The notes beneath the pieces are model-generated. The model had not been told where the DNA came from. It did no database searches and saw nothing but the letters and a program-made list of their open reading frames with translations. Below, piece after piece: positions 51,975 to 60,063 of a stretch of 64,000 nt of DNA. Source of the DNA: DAOUJW01 sp965218945 (GTDB taxonomy: Bacteria; Chloroflexota; Dehalococcoidia; Lucifugimonadales; UBA2985); NCBI GenBank assembly GCA_965218945.1, contig OZ244718.1, forward strand, positions 2,108,001-2,172,000, in the 5' to 3' direction. Positions within the stretch are counted from its first letter, which is position 1. Each line of letters starts with the position of its first letter. A program made the position numbers and the translations under genes.

Positions 51975-52346
51975 TTGAGGATATACGTAGGAAACCTGCC
52001 GTACGAATCCACGGAAGAAGACTTGACGGAGGCATTCTCGGCTCATGGCGAGGTGGAGTCGGTTACCGTCATTCGAGATAGAGACACGGGCCGCTCAAAG
52101 GGGTTCGCTTTTGTGGAAATGCCAACCAACGCGGAGGCCCAGGCTGCTATTTCAGCCTTCAACGGCCAGGAATTCAGCCGACGCACTCTGACGGTCAATG
52201 AGGCCCGACCCAGGGCAGAGCGCGGCTTTGGCGACGGTGGTGGTGGAGGAGGCTATGGCGGCGGAGGCGGCGGCGGAGGCTATGGCGGCGGTGGAGGTGG
52301 TGGAGGTGGTGGAGGTGGACGGAGCGGCGGAAGTTCTCGCTGGTAG
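51975..52346 (+). CDS. Glycine-rich RRM-type RNA-binding protein
   Basis: 123 residues. A single RNA recognition motif (residues 1-80) has RNP2 LRIYVGNLPYE and RNP1 RSKGFAFVEM, followed by a tail of about 40 residues that is almost all glycine with tyrosine (GGYGGGGGG) and ends RSGGSSRW. Proteins of this kind in cyanobacteria and Chloroflexota are often cold-induced RNA chaperones. TTG 51975 is chosen because GGAGGAGAAG lies just upstream. The gap before it has TATACT at 51891 as a possible -10 box. Long glycine codon runs make assembly errors possible in the tail. Confidence 0.86.
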   Translation: MRIYVGNLPYESTEEDLTEAFSAHGEVESVTVIRDRDTGRSKGFAFVEMPTNAEAQAAISAFNGQEFSRRTLTVNEARPRAERGFGDGGGGGGYGGGGGGGGYGGGGGGGGGGGGRSGGSSRW

Positions 52347-52385
52347 CCAAAACCAACCACCTTCTGACGCGGCGGAGGAAATCTA

Positions 52386-52877
52386 TTGGAGTCCACCTCC
52401 TTACGGGAGATAGATGTCCAGGTCTTCTCAGCCTTTACGGGTAGGGTCGCGAAGTCGTGGCTGAGGATGGTGGCAAGGCAGGCTCTCCAGCTCGAAGATC
52501 CGGGCGAGTCGTCCAGCATCAGCCTCGTCATAGCCGACGATGAGACCCTTAGGGGGCTCAACCTGGAATACCGCGGGCTGGACGAGACCACGGACGTGCT
52601 CTCCTTTTCGCTGGTGGAGACCGTTGGCGACGGCCACCCGGACGGAGGATTCCCCGCCCATCCTGACGAGGCGGCACATATGGGAGAGATAGTGATATCC
52701 TATCCCCAGGCAAAGCGCCAGGCCCGGGAGGCAAGGAAGCCCCTGAAGGCTGAGCTTGCCTTGCTGGTCGTCCATGGCGTCCTGCATCTTCTGGGCTACG
52801 ACCACGCAGAGCCTCAGGAGGAGAAGGTCATGTGGGCCAAGCAGGACAGGGTCCTGGCGAACGTCCCCCTGAAGTAG
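52386..52877 (+). CDS. ybeY: Endoribonuclease YbeY
   Basis: 163 residues. The zinc-binding motif HGVLHLLGYDHAEPQEE matches H-x3-H-x5-H of YbeY, and GLNLEYRGLDETTDVLSF is the conserved substrate segment. It matures 16S rRNA and supports ribosome quality control. It starts at TTG 52386 with GGAGG 8-10 bases upstream, and its stop is 14 bases before dnaX. Confidence 0.93.
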   Translation: MESTSLREIDVQVFSAFTGRVAKSWLRMVARQALQLEDPGESSSISLVIADDETLRGLNLEYRGLDETTDVLSFSLVETVGDGHPDGGFPAHPDEAAHMGEIVISYPQAKRQAREARKPLKAELALLVVHGVLHLLGYDHAEPQEEKVMWAKQDRVLANVPLK

Positions 52878-52891
52878 GAGCGTATTCAGCA

Positions 52892-54601
52892 TTGACCCAG
52901 GTGTTCTATCGAAAGTGGCGTCCCAAGACGCTGGAAGACGTGATAGGCCAGGACCACGTCGCAAGAACCCTCAAGCAGGCGGTGGTGCAGGGCAGGATTG
53001 CCCACGCCTACCTGTTCTGCGGCCCCAGGGGCACCGGCAAGACCAGCACGGCGCGCATCCTGGCAAAGGCGGTTAACTGCGCCAGCCCCAACGATGGCGA
53101 TCCCTGCAATCTGTGCGCACCCTGCGTAGCAGTAAACGAGGGCAGGGCCCTGGACCTGGTGGAGATAGACGCCGCCAGCCATCGCGGGATAGACGACATA
53201 CGCAATCTGAAGGAGAAGGTGCATTTCACCCCCGCGGAGGGCGCTTACAAGGTGTACATTGTTGACGAGGTCCATATGATGACCTCGGACGCCTTCAACG
53301 CTCTACTGAAGACGCTGGAGGAGCCTCCCGCACACGCCATCTTTATCCTGGCCACCACTGAGGCCCACAGGGTACCGCCCACGGTGATCTCCCGGTGCCA
53401 GCGATTCGACTTCCACCGCATCTCCAACCGGCACATTGAGGAGTGCCTTGCCAAGATATGCGACAGTGAGGGCATCGAGGCTGAACCCCAGGCGCTGAGG
53501 GCTATCGCCGGCAACTCCTCCGGCAGCCTGCGAGACGCCGAGAACCTGCTTGAGCAACTGGTGGTCTCCTACGACTCCCACATTACTCTGGCCCACGTGA
53601 GGGAGCTACTGGGCCAGGGAGACGATGAGCTGGCTCTGAACCTGGTGAAACACACGCTCAGAGGGGAGATCTCGGAGGGCCTCAAGACCATCATCGCGGT
53701 GGCGGACCAGGGGCTGGACCCTCGACGCTTCCACAAGCAGGTGGTGGACCACCTGAGGGGCGTCCTGCTCATCAAGGCCGGCGCTGAGGATGCGCTGGAC
53801 TATCCACCGGAGACGATGGACGCCATCAGGGCCGCTGCCGAGTCCTGTACCTTGGAGCGGGCGTTGAAGGCTGTCCAGATGTTTGAGCAGAGGCCGGTCT
53901 CCCAGGAAGGCTTTCCCACGCTACCCCTTGAGATGGCCTTGGTGGAGACATCACTGGAGAGCGAACCTGCCCGGCAGGAATCGACTGGGACCCCGCGGGT
54001 TGCCCCGCGCACCGCGTCGGCTCCCGCGAACAATGTCCCACAGGAAACAGCTCCCAGGAGCGCTCCACCTCGCTCAGCCCCGCCGCCACGTCGGGAGGTC
54101 GAACAGCCTGCCGCAAGGGCGGAGTCGTCCCCTGCGCCCGTGGAACAGACGGCCCCGTCGACACCATATACGGCGCCCGTAGAGCAGGTGGCTGCATCGA
54201 CAGATAGTGTACAGGCGGCTCCCGCGGTGTCAGGCGAGCCTATGGCGGAGGAGCACTGGGGAGCCATCCAGAAAGCCATGAAGCGTTTCAAGGGCCAGCG
54301 GTACAACATCGGGGCGCTGCTTATGGACTGCAGGACAAGGTACATAGAGGATGATTCCCTGGTGCTTGTGTTCAGGAATCGTCCAAATATGGAGAGGTTA
54401 GAGGGCGAGTTGGAGAACCCGGACACCCGCAGGCAGATTCAGCAGACCGTGCAAGAGGTTACCGGAGTGTCGTACAATCTGCGCCTGAGCCTGGCAGACC
54501 AGGGCAACGCAGGCGCGGGGTCATCCAAAGGCCACCTGGTGCGGGCGGCCCTTTCTATGGGCGCGCGCCTTGTCGAAGAAGAGGAGAAGCACAATGAATA
54601 G
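52892..54601 (+). CDS. dnaX: DNA polymerase III gamma/tau subunit
   Basis: 569 residues. The AAA+ clamp-loader core starts FYRKWRPKTLEDVIGQDHV. Walker A is GPRGTGKTSTARILAKAV, the zinc cysteines are CASPNDGDPCNLCAPC, Walker B is VYIVDEVHMM, and sensor 1 is LATTEAHRVPPTV. A Pro/Ala/Ser-rich linker (about 365-460) leads to a C-terminal domain of tau type. No A- or T-run that would cause frameshifting is evident. Start at TTG 52892; the frame extending upstream overlaps ybeY. It overlaps ybaB by 8 bases. Confidence 0.94.
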   Translation: MTQVFYRKWRPKTLEDVIGQDHVARTLKQAVVQGRIAHAYLFCGPRGTGKTSTARILAKAVNCASPNDGDPCNLCAPCVAVNEGRALDLVEIDAASHRGIDDIRNLKEKVHFTPAEGAYKVYIVDEVHMMTSDAFNALLKTLEEPPAHAIFILATTEAHRVPPTVISRCQRFDFHRISNRHIEECLAKICDSEGIEAEPQALRAIAGNSSGSLRDAENLLEQLVVSYDSHITLAHVRELLGQGDDELALNLVKHTLRGEISEGLKTIIAVADQGLDPRRFHKQVVDHLRGVLLIKAGAEDALDYPPETMDAIRAAAESCTLERALKAVQMFEQRPVSQEGFPTLPLEMALVETSLESEPARQESTGTPRVAPRTASAPANNVPQETAPRSAPPRSAPPPRREVEQPAARAESSPAPVEQTAPSTPYTAPVEQVAASTDSVQAAPAVSGEPMAEEHWGAIQKAMKRFKGQRYNIGALLMDCRTRYIEDDSLVLVFRNRPNMERLEGELENPDTRRQIQQTVQEVTGVSYNLRLSLADQGNAGAGSSKGHLVRAALSMGARLVEEEEKHNE

Positions 54602-54899
54602 AAACATGATGCGCCAAGCGCAGCAGCTTCAGGCTCGGCTGGCCAAGGCCCAGGAAGAGCTTGAGAGCGCCGTTGTGGAGGCCTCCGTCGGAGGGGGAGT
54701 GGTCAAGGTGACGGTGACCGGCAAGCTCAAGGTGCAGTCCATCGAGATTGCGCCGGAGGCGGTGGACCCTGAGGACGTGGAGATGCTCCAGGACCTGGTG
54801 ATGGCGGCGACCAACGAGGCCATCGACAAAGCCCAGGAGCTGGCCCAGACCCGCCTCAGCGCCATCACCGGCGGCATGAAGATACCGGGGCTGACGTAG
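54594..54899 (+). CDS. YbaB/EbfC nucleoid-associated protein
   Basis: 101 residues. The family signature is present (MMRQAQQLQARLAKAQEELE, then GGGVVKVTVTGKLKVQSIEI and DLVMAATNEAIDKAQELA). It binds DNA as a dimer. It follows dnaX with an 8-base overlap and precedes recR, the standard dnaX-ybaB-recR arrangement. GAGGAGAAG precedes the ATG. Confidence 0.94.
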   Translation: MNRNMMRQAQQLQARLAKAQEELESAVVEASVGGGVVKVTVTGKLKVQSIEIAPEAVDPEDVEMLQDLVMAATNEAIDKAQELAQTRLSAITGGMKIPGLT

Positions 54900-54922
54900 A
54901 GAGCCTGCGCGGGAACGGTGCA

Positions 54923-55537
54923 ATGACCTACGATTTCCTCCCCTCTGTGGCCGCTCCACTGGCCCGTCTCATCGAGGAGTTCCACAAGCTGCCGGGTATT
55001 GGCCCCAAGAGCGCCCAGAGACTGGCCTACTACCTGATACGGATGCCCACGGAGGAGGCCCGGTCGCTGGCCGAGGCCGTTCTGGCGGTCAAGGAGCGGG
55101 TAATCTATTGCAGCATCTGCCAGAACATCACCGAGAGCAACCCCTGTTACCTCTGCTCCCACGAAGGCCGGGACAGGTCCCGCATATGTGTGGTGGAGGA
55201 GCCCCTTGACGTGCTGTCCCTGGAACGGACCCAGGCCTACAAGGGGTTGTATCACGTGCTCCACGGCGTTATATCGCCCGCCGGTGGCGTTGGCCCCGAT
55301 GACCTGAAACTCCGGGAGCTTATGGAGCGCCTGAAGGACAACCAGGTGGGAGAGGTCATACTGGCGACCAACCCCAGCCTGGAGGGAGAGAACACATCCA
55401 TGTATATCCAGCGGATGCTCTTGCACCTGGGGCTGCGAGTGACGCGTCTCGCCCGGGGTCTGCCCGTTGGGGGAGATTTAGAGTACGCTGACGAGGTTAC
55501 ACTCAGCCGCGCCCTGGAGGGACGCCAGGAAGTGTAG
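54923..55537 (+). CDS. recR: Recombination protein RecR
   Basis: 204 residues. The helix-hairpin-helix is FHKLPGIGPKSAQRLAYYL, zinc is bound by CSICQNITESNPCYLC, and the Toprim domain has ICVVEEPLDVLSLE and EVILATNPSLEGENTS. It acts with RecF and RecO (both in this window) to load RecA on gapped DNA. It belongs to dnaX-ybaB-recR-recO. Confidence 0.96.
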   Translation: MTYDFLPSVAAPLARLIEEFHKLPGIGPKSAQRLAYYLIRMPTEEARSLAEAVLAVKERVIYCSICQNITESNPCYLCSHEGRDRSRICVVEEPLDVLSLERTQAYKGLYHVLHGVISPAGGVGPDDLKLRELMERLKDNQVGEVILATNPSLEGENTSMYIQRMLLHLGLRVTRLARGLPVGGDLEYADEVTLSRALEGRQEV

Positions 55538-55550
55538 GCTGCTGTCGTCT

Positions 55551-56357
55551 ATGACCACTACGCCAAAGACATACAAAACCGAAGCCATTGTTCTCAGGCA
55601 CATCCCCATTGGAGAGGCCGACTACCTTCTCACCCTGTACACCCCCGGCAGGGGCAAGCTGCGAGCGGTAGCCAGGGGAGCGCGCCGGATAAAGAGTAAG
55701 CTGGGGGGCCATGTGGAGCCTCCCATGCGCACGTCCCTCTTTATGGTCAAAGGTCAGAATCTGGACTCGGTAAATCAGGCCGAGTCTCTGGAGGGGTTCA
55801 GGCCGCTAAGAGAGGACCTGCACAGGCTGTCCCAGGCTTTGTATATGCTTGAGTTGGTGGACGCCTTCTCCCAGGAGGAGCAGCCCAACTATCCCATCTA
55901 CAGGCTTGTCCTGGACTCCCTGCGCTCGTTGTCCGGGGATGCTCCGTCCGCGCTGTTGCCTTACTTCCAGCTGCGTCTCCTGGACTACAGCGGCTTCCGG
56001 CCCGAGCTGCACCGGTGCGTGGAGTGCGAGTCCAGCCTGGAGCCGGGGCTTCACTCCTTCTCGCCAAACCGGGGAGGCGCTCTGTGCGACTCCTGCCACC
56101 CTCCCGGCGTGAGCATCCTTCCCATGTCTCTGAACTCCATCAAGGTGCTGCGATTCCTCCAAAGGGAGACGATGCCCAGCGCAGAAAAGCTCTCCCTGGA
56201 GCAGGGCACCCTTCTGGAACTGGAGAGGCTTCTGGGCGCGCTGCTAAGATACGTTCTGGACCGGGATGTGAAGGCGGCCCGATTCCTGCATCAGGTAACA
56301 CAAAGGGACGCGAGTGAGCCGGTGGGCCTACCAAACTCGGACCGCGCCAAGAGATGA
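55551..56357 (+). CDS. recO: DNA repair protein RecO
   Basis: 268 residues. The N-terminal OB fold is KTEAIVLRHIPIGEADYLLT then GRGKLRAVARGARRIKSKLG, followed by a helical domain and a zinc motif (RCVECESSLEPG, then LCDSCHPPG). It anneals DNA and loads RecA with RecR. Start 14 bases after recR. The sodium-pump gamma gene starts within its last 4 bases (ATGA). Confidence 0.93.
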   Translation: MTTTPKTYKTEAIVLRHIPIGEADYLLTLYTPGRGKLRAVARGARRIKSKLGGHVEPPMRTSLFMVKGQNLDSVNQAESLEGFRPLREDLHRLSQALYMLELVDAFSQEEQPNYPIYRLVLDSLRSLSGDAPSALLPYFQLRLLDYSGFRPELHRCVECESSLEPGLHSFSPNRGGALCDSCHPPGVSILPMSLNSIKVLRFLQRETMPSAEKLSLEQGTLLELERLLGALLRYVLDRDVKAARFLHQVTQRDASEPVGLPNSDRAKR

Positions 56358-56875
56358 ACATTCCTGAGAATCTGGCAGAAGGACTTAACCTCGCAGGAGC
56401 GGGCATGGCCGTGGTCTTCGCGGCGCTGGTGGTCTTTATGCTGATACTCATGGCGCTCCAGAAGCTCTTTCCAGGTGAAGAGATGGAGATGGAGGTCCTG
56501 GAGGCTGCGGAGGCGTCTGAAGCGCCGCAAGTCGCCGTGGTCAACTCCGATGAAGAAGCGCCGGAGCCTGTCGCGGTCATGGACAACGGGGCCGGCGGTA
56601 GAATACCGGGGTCGCAGATAGCGGCGATGGCCGTGGCTCTGTACCTGGCAATGGAGCATGAAGAGCAGGCTCAGCTGTCCCCTATCGCGGTGACAGAACC
56701 CGTTTCTGCCACCGCGCCCGTCCCAACTCCAACCCCGGCCGCTGCCCCGCATGGACGGAGCAGCTGGGGTCGCATAGGAAGGGAAGCGCTTCTGGATACC
56801 CAGGGACGCAGGGCGCCGTCGTACGGCAATCGACCACAGAGCGCATACAACCCCAGGGGAAGCGAGAGGAGCTAG
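56354..56875 (+). CDS. OadG-like gamma subunit of a sodium-pumping decarboxylase
   Basis: 173 residues. One N-terminal transmembrane segment (GLNLAGAGMAVVFAALVVFMLILMA), then an acidic/Ala-rich linker and a Pro-rich C-terminal tail (PVPTPTPAAAPHG). That layout and the NLAGAGMAVVF start fit OadG/GcdC-type gamma subunits, which tie the carboxyltransferase to the beta pump. The beta gene follows after 3 bases. It overlaps recO by 4 bases, so it is probably cotranscribed with the recombination genes. Confidence 0.8.
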   Translation: MNIPENLAEGLNLAGAGMAVVFAALVVFMLILMALQKLFPGEEMEMEVLEAAEASEAPQVAVVNSDEEAPEPVAVMDNGAGGRIPGSQIAAMAVALYLAMEHEEQAQLSPIAVTEPVSATAPVPTPTPAAAPHGRSSWGRIGREALLDTQGRRAPSYGNRPQSAYNPRGSERS

Positions 56876-56878
56876 TCC

Positions 56879-57985
56879 ATGACTCAGGAGCTCCTGGGAG
56901 CGTTCCCCGACATTACCCCCGGCAACGTCGCGATGATATGCATTGCCCTGGGGATGGTCTACCTTGGCGTGGCCAAACGGTACGAGCCTCTGCTTCTCTT
57001 GCCCATTGGCTTTGGGGTCATGCTGGCCAACCTCCCGTCCACGGGCATCGCCGACGATGACGGGTTCCTGGGACTGCTGAGAAAGGCTGGGTTGGACAAC
57101 GAGCTTTTCCCTCTGCTGATGTTCCTGGGAGTGGGCGCGCTGACCGACTTCACGCCCATGCTCCAGAGGCCGGTGACGGTGCTTCTTGGCGCTGCGGCCC
57201 AGTTCGGGATATTCGCCGCCCTTATCGCCGCGCTCTTCCTGGGCTGGAGTATGGAGAACGCAGGCGCCATAGGTATAATAGGCTCCGCCGACGGCCCCAC
57301 CACCATCTTCGTCTCCACACAGCTGGCCGACGTGGACCTGTGGGGGCCGATAGCCGTGGCAGCCTACTCCTACATGGCTATGGTGCCCCTGATACAGCCT
57401 CCTATAATGCGTCTGCTGACCACCAAGAAGGAGCGCATGGTCAAGATGCCGTATCCGTCCCAGAGGGCGTCCTTCCGAGCTCGCATACTCTTTCCCATCA
57501 TCGTCATAATACTGGGCAGCCTTATCGCCCCCAAGGCCGCTCCACTCATCGGTATGCTCATGTTTGGCAACCTGCTCCGTGAGGTAGGAGTGGTGGACCG
57601 GCTGTCGCAGGCCGCTCAGAACGAGATGATCAACGTCACCACCATATTCCTTGGCCTCGCGGTGGGGTCAACGATGACGGCTGACAGGTTTCTGGAGCCT
57701 CAAACCCTGGGCATATTCGCTCTGGGACTCTTCGCCTTCGGTATTGCGACGTTTACCGGGGTCCTCTTCGGGAAGGTTATGTACTACGCGTCCAGAGGCC
57801 AGATAAACCCCCTCATAGGAGCTGCCGGAGTGTCGGCGGTACCCATGGCTGCCAGGGTTGTCCACAGGGTGGGCCAGGAGGAGGACTCGGACAACTGGCT
57901 CATAATGCACGCAATGGGTCCCAACGTCGCAGGGGTTATAGGCTCGGCCATCGCCGGAGGGGTGATACTGGGATACCTGCTCTAG
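56879..57985 (+). CDS. Sodium ion-translocating decarboxylase, beta subunit
   Basis: 368 residues with about nine or ten transmembrane segments. Family motifs are RYEPLLLLPIGFGVMLANLP, LMFLGVGALTDFTPMLQ, IGIIGSADGPTTIFVSTQLA (the conserved DGPT region), and GLAVGSTMTADRFLEPQTLG. It is the membrane sodium pump of oxaloacetate, methylmalonyl-CoA or glutaconyl-CoA decarboxylases. The gamma subunit is next to it, but the carboxyltransferase (alpha) and a biotin carrier are not in the window. It ends 4 bases inside the convergent hicB gene. Confidence 0.92.
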   Translation: MTQELLGAFPDITPGNVAMICIALGMVYLGVAKRYEPLLLLPIGFGVMLANLPSTGIADDDGFLGLLRKAGLDNELFPLLMFLGVGALTDFTPMLQRPVTVLLGAAAQFGIFAALIAALFLGWSMENAGAIGIIGSADGPTTIFVSTQLADVDLWGPIAVAAYSYMAMVPLIQPPIMRLLTTKKERMVKMPYPSQRASFRARILFPIIVIILGSLIAPKAAPLIGMLMFGNLLREVGVVDRLSQAAQNEMINVTTIFLGLAVGSTMTADRFLEPQTLGIFALGLFAFGIATFTGVLFGKVMYYASRGQINPLIGAAGVSAVPMAARVVHRVGQEEDSDNWLIMHAMGPNVAGVIGSAIAGGVILGYLL

Positions 57986-58434
57986 GGCTGCCCTTGCGTC
58001 GCAGTCGGCAGCGATGGCGCCTCCAGGACGACCTGCTTGCCCATGGCCCGCATAGCATCGTTGAGACGACTAACCGACGTCCGATGCCTGGGGTCGAGCA
58101 TTCTCTGCACAACCTTTCTGTCCACGCCGAGACGCTCCGCCAAGGCAGCTTGAGTCAGGCCGATGGCGCGAAAGACCAGGGCCAGCGCGGCCTTTGCTGC
58201 CATGTCTATGGGCAACGCAACCATGCGTTCGCCAGGTAGAGGGGCGCTGGGTGCGGGGATAGGCTTGCCGTCGTCGATACGCCCGGCGACGGCCTCCTCT
58301 AGAGCGTCCTCCGCTTCAAGAAGGGCCTCAGCCGCATCCTCGCCGGAGGTGAGGCACTCCGGCAGGTCCCGGAATGACACCACAACCTCACCCTTGCTGT
58401 ACTGTTTCAGTTGCGCCGGGTATATGAACTGCAA
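57982..58434 (-). CDS. HicB-family antitoxin
   Basis: About 150 residues. The N-terminal partial RNase-H-like domain has VSFRDLPECLTSGEDAAEALLEAEDALEEAVAGRI, the classic HicB signature. The C-terminal helix-turn-helix is LTQAALAERLGVDRKVVQRMLD. HicB blocks the HicA mRNA interferase and represses its own operon. I start at TTG 58434, with GGGAAGG about 7 bases upstream, after the hicA stop. The frame is open to 58476. The paired hicA just upstream is broken, so this antitoxin is now orphaned. Confidence 0.87.
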   Translation of the reverse strand: MQFIYPAQLKQYSKGEVVVSFRDLPECLTSGEDAAEALLEAEDALEEAVAGRIDDGKPIPAPSAPLPGERMVALPIDMAAKAALALVFRAIGLTQAALAERLGVDRKVVQRMLDPRHRTSVSRLNDAMRAMGKQVVLEAPSLPTATQGQP

Positions 58435-58447
58435 AACTACCCTTCCC

Positions 58448-58662
58448 TTACCTGAAGTCGTTTCGCTGCAAGCCAAGCTGCCGAATCATCGAGGTAAGCA
58501 GGCCCGGGCCCAACTCCTTGCGCAGGTCCTTGCCGACAGTTACGCGATTTTAATAGTAGAGTAGAATATGGCTGCCTTTGCCCCGCTCGGTATCTACTAG
58601 TACCTCAACACAACGCTCTCGTCCCAGTCGGTCGCCCGCTCGATGAACTCCCGACCTGTCAC
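58448..58662 (-). pseudogene. hicA toxin pseudogene (frameshift and in-frame stop)
   Basis: Reading from GTG 58662 gives TGREFIERAT, then the frame must shift (one base appears lost near 58625) to continue RLGRERCVEVLVDTERGKGSH with the catalytic GSH. After ILLYY comes an in-frame TAA (one change from AAA or similar), followed by NRVTVGKDLRKELGPGLLTS and a family-typical end RQLGLQRNDFR. All the usual HicA landmarks are thus present in order, but no full-length product can be made. Confidence 0.85.
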
Positions 58663-58673
58663 GCGTATATTAT

Positions 58674-58689
58674 GGGACAGACGTGTCCC
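58674..58689. promoter_or_regulatory. Candidate HicB operator
   Basis: GGGACA-gacg-TGTCCC is a perfect 16-bp palindrome 12 bases upstream of the hicA start, next to a TAATAT-like -10 on the minus strand. The position suits autorepression by HicB. Confidence 0.45.
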
Positions 58690-58741
58690 TTTCGTCCATA
58701 GTCTACGGGATAGCCCGGACTGAACACATACCGGGTAGCGG

Positions 58742-58770
58742 TTGCCCGATAAGCGGATTTGGCTTACTAT
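58742..58770 (+). promoter_or_regulatory. Candidate metF promoter
   Basis: TTGCCC (58742-58747), a 17-base spacer, and TACTAT (58765-58770). Each box matches the consensus at 4 of 6 positions. The metF ATG follows 26 bases later. Confidence 0.42.
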
Positions 58771-58795
58771 GTCTGAGTTATAGAGGGACCCTTCC

Positions 58796-59695
58796 ATGAG
58801 ATTTTTTGATTTTTATGCAGATAAACGACCAGCCATCTCCTTCGAGTTGTTTCCTCCCAGGACAGAACGGACCCTGGCCGAGCTTGAGGAGCGGCTGCCC
58901 AGACTGATTGGTCTGGGGCCTTCCTTTATGACGGTGACCTACGGCGCGCTCGGCAGCACTCGTGACCGCACCCTGGAGGTGGCCTCCAAGTTAAAGCTGG
59001 AGTACGGCATGGAGACCGCCCACCACCTGACGTGCGTGGGGTCCAGCCGTGACGAGATTACTACAGTTCTGGAGGAGATACGCAGCCACAACATCGAGAA
59101 CATCGTGGCTCTCCGGGGAGACCCGCCTCGCGGAGAGACGGAGTTCACGCCGCCGGAGGACGGCTACGGCCACGGCAATGAGCTGGTGGAGCACATCCAA
59201 AGCATTGGAGGGTTCAGCGTCGCTGTGGCCGGGTATCCGGAAAAGCATCTGGAGGCGCCGGACTTCGAGACGGACCTGCGCAACCTGAAGCGCAAGGTGG
59301 ACAGCGGCGCCGACAGCGTAATCACCCAGCTCTTCTACGACAACAGCGATTTTTTCAGATTTGTTGACCTGTGCAGGGACACTGGTATCGAGCAGCCCAT
59401 AGTGCCTGGCCTCATGCCCATCCTGAACGTGCAGCAGATCAAGCGCATCACGGAGATGTGCGGCGCAAACATCCCCGACAGCCTCCTTCGGCAGCTTGAT
59501 GGCGCGGGGGACGACGAGGAGCGGGTGCACCAGATAGGGATAGTGCACACGGCTAACCAGGCCATAGAGCTGTTGGATCAAGGGGTCCCGGGAATCCACT
59601 TCTACGTGTTGAACCGGCACTTCCACATCGCCGAGATCATGGAGCGCATCCAGCCTGCGCTACAGCGTAGAGGAGGGGTTGCAACGGCTGAGTAG
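58796..59695 (+). CDS. metF: 5,10-methylenetetrahydrofolate reductase
   Basis: 299 residues. ISFELFPPRTERTLAELEE carries the catalytic Glu at about residue 18. FMTVTYGALGSTRDRT, HLTCVGSSRDEI, IVALRGDPPRG, SVAVAGYPEKHLEA, GADSVITQLFYDNSDF and PGLMPILNVQQIKRITEMCG all fit MetF. It makes 5-methyl-THF for methionine synthesis. It starts in the gap shared with the decayed hicA and is followed by glyA after 368 bases of repeat and leader sequence. Confidence 0.95.
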   Translation: MRFFDFYADKRPAISFELFPPRTERTLAELEERLPRLIGLGPSFMTVTYGALGSTRDRTLEVASKLKLEYGMETAHHLTCVGSSRDEITTVLEEIRSHNIENIVALRGDPPRGETEFTPPEDGYGHGNELVEHIQSIGGFSVAVAGYPEKHLEAPDFETDLRNLKRKVDSGADSVITQLFYDNSDFFRFVDLCRDTGIEQPIVPGLMPILNVQQIKRITEMCGANIPDSLLRQLDGAGDDEERVHQIGIVHTANQAIELLDQGVPGIHFYVLNRHFHIAEIMERIQPALQRRGGVATAE

Positions 59696-59699
59696 GACG

Positions 59700-59823
59700 C
59701 CGCTGGGTATTCCCGGGGTGTGTTGGTATTAGCAAATAACACGACCCAAGCGCCAGACCACCCCTGCGGAAGCAGGGGTCTATAGTCCCATATTACAGGG
59801 TGCATGGATTCCTGCCTCCGCAG
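59700..59823. repeat. Repeat debris between metF and glyA
   Basis: GGGTATTCCCGGGGTGTGTTGG then TATTAG (about 59706-59733) is another member of the ACRYGTGYTGGYATT family. CCCCTGC-ggaa-GCAGGGG (59763-59780) and ATTCCTGC-ctcc-GCAGGAAT (about 59810-59829) are palindromes also seen in repeat patches 1 and 2. No gene seen. Confidence 0.65.
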
Positions 59824-59887
59824 GAATGGGTGAAGAAAGGCGCATTATCCCAGCGGAGGTGGCAATACCAACACGTGTTGAGAATAC
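59824..59887. repeat. 64-bp inverted repeat, left copy
   Basis: This matches the reverse complement of 63937-64000 at about 62 of 64 positions. It includes the ACACGTGTTGAGAATAC core. The two copies flank glyA, the UbiA-like gene, the NUDIX gene and the aldolase gene. The right copy runs off the end of the window, so the true repeat may be longer. Confidence 0.88.
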
Positions 59888-59899
59888 CCGCCGCTGACG

Positions 59900-59938
59900 T
59901 TGACAGTCAGAGGGGCATTCTCTAAACTAAATTTAGAG
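59900..59938 (+). promoter_or_regulatory. Candidate glyA promoter with overlapping palindrome
   Basis: A perfect TTGACA (59900-59905), a 17-base spacer and TAAACT (59923-59928). The palindrome CTCTAAA-ctaaa-TTTAGAG (59920-59938) covers the -10 and the start site, a likely repressor-binding site. Confidence 0.55.
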
Positions 59939-59983
59939 AGGATTGGCTTTTTGCCCGTTTCCGTCTGACAGTGTGGCGTACCC

Positions 59984-60018
59984 GGGAGAGCTACAGTAAT
60001 GCGATACGTAGCTCTCCC
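59984..60018 (+). promoter_or_regulatory. Leader hairpin upstream of glyA
   Basis: GGGAGAGCTAC (59984-59994) pairs perfectly with GTAGCTCTCCC (60008-60018). A second small stem (TAAAGC/GCTTTA, 60035-60053) abuts the AAGGAGG ribosome site. I do not recognise a known riboswitch here. It could be a regulatory leader or simply a stable hairpin. Confidence 0.45.
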
Positions 60019-60063
60019 TCCATTTGAGGCATTGTAAAGCAGCTTTAGCTTTAAGGAGGCCCA

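Noticed and set aside
58597..58797. 66-codon minus-strand frame upstream of hicB
   Set aside because: It contains the first residues of the decayed hicA in one frame but otherwise crosses the promoter region of metF. It is not a separate gene.
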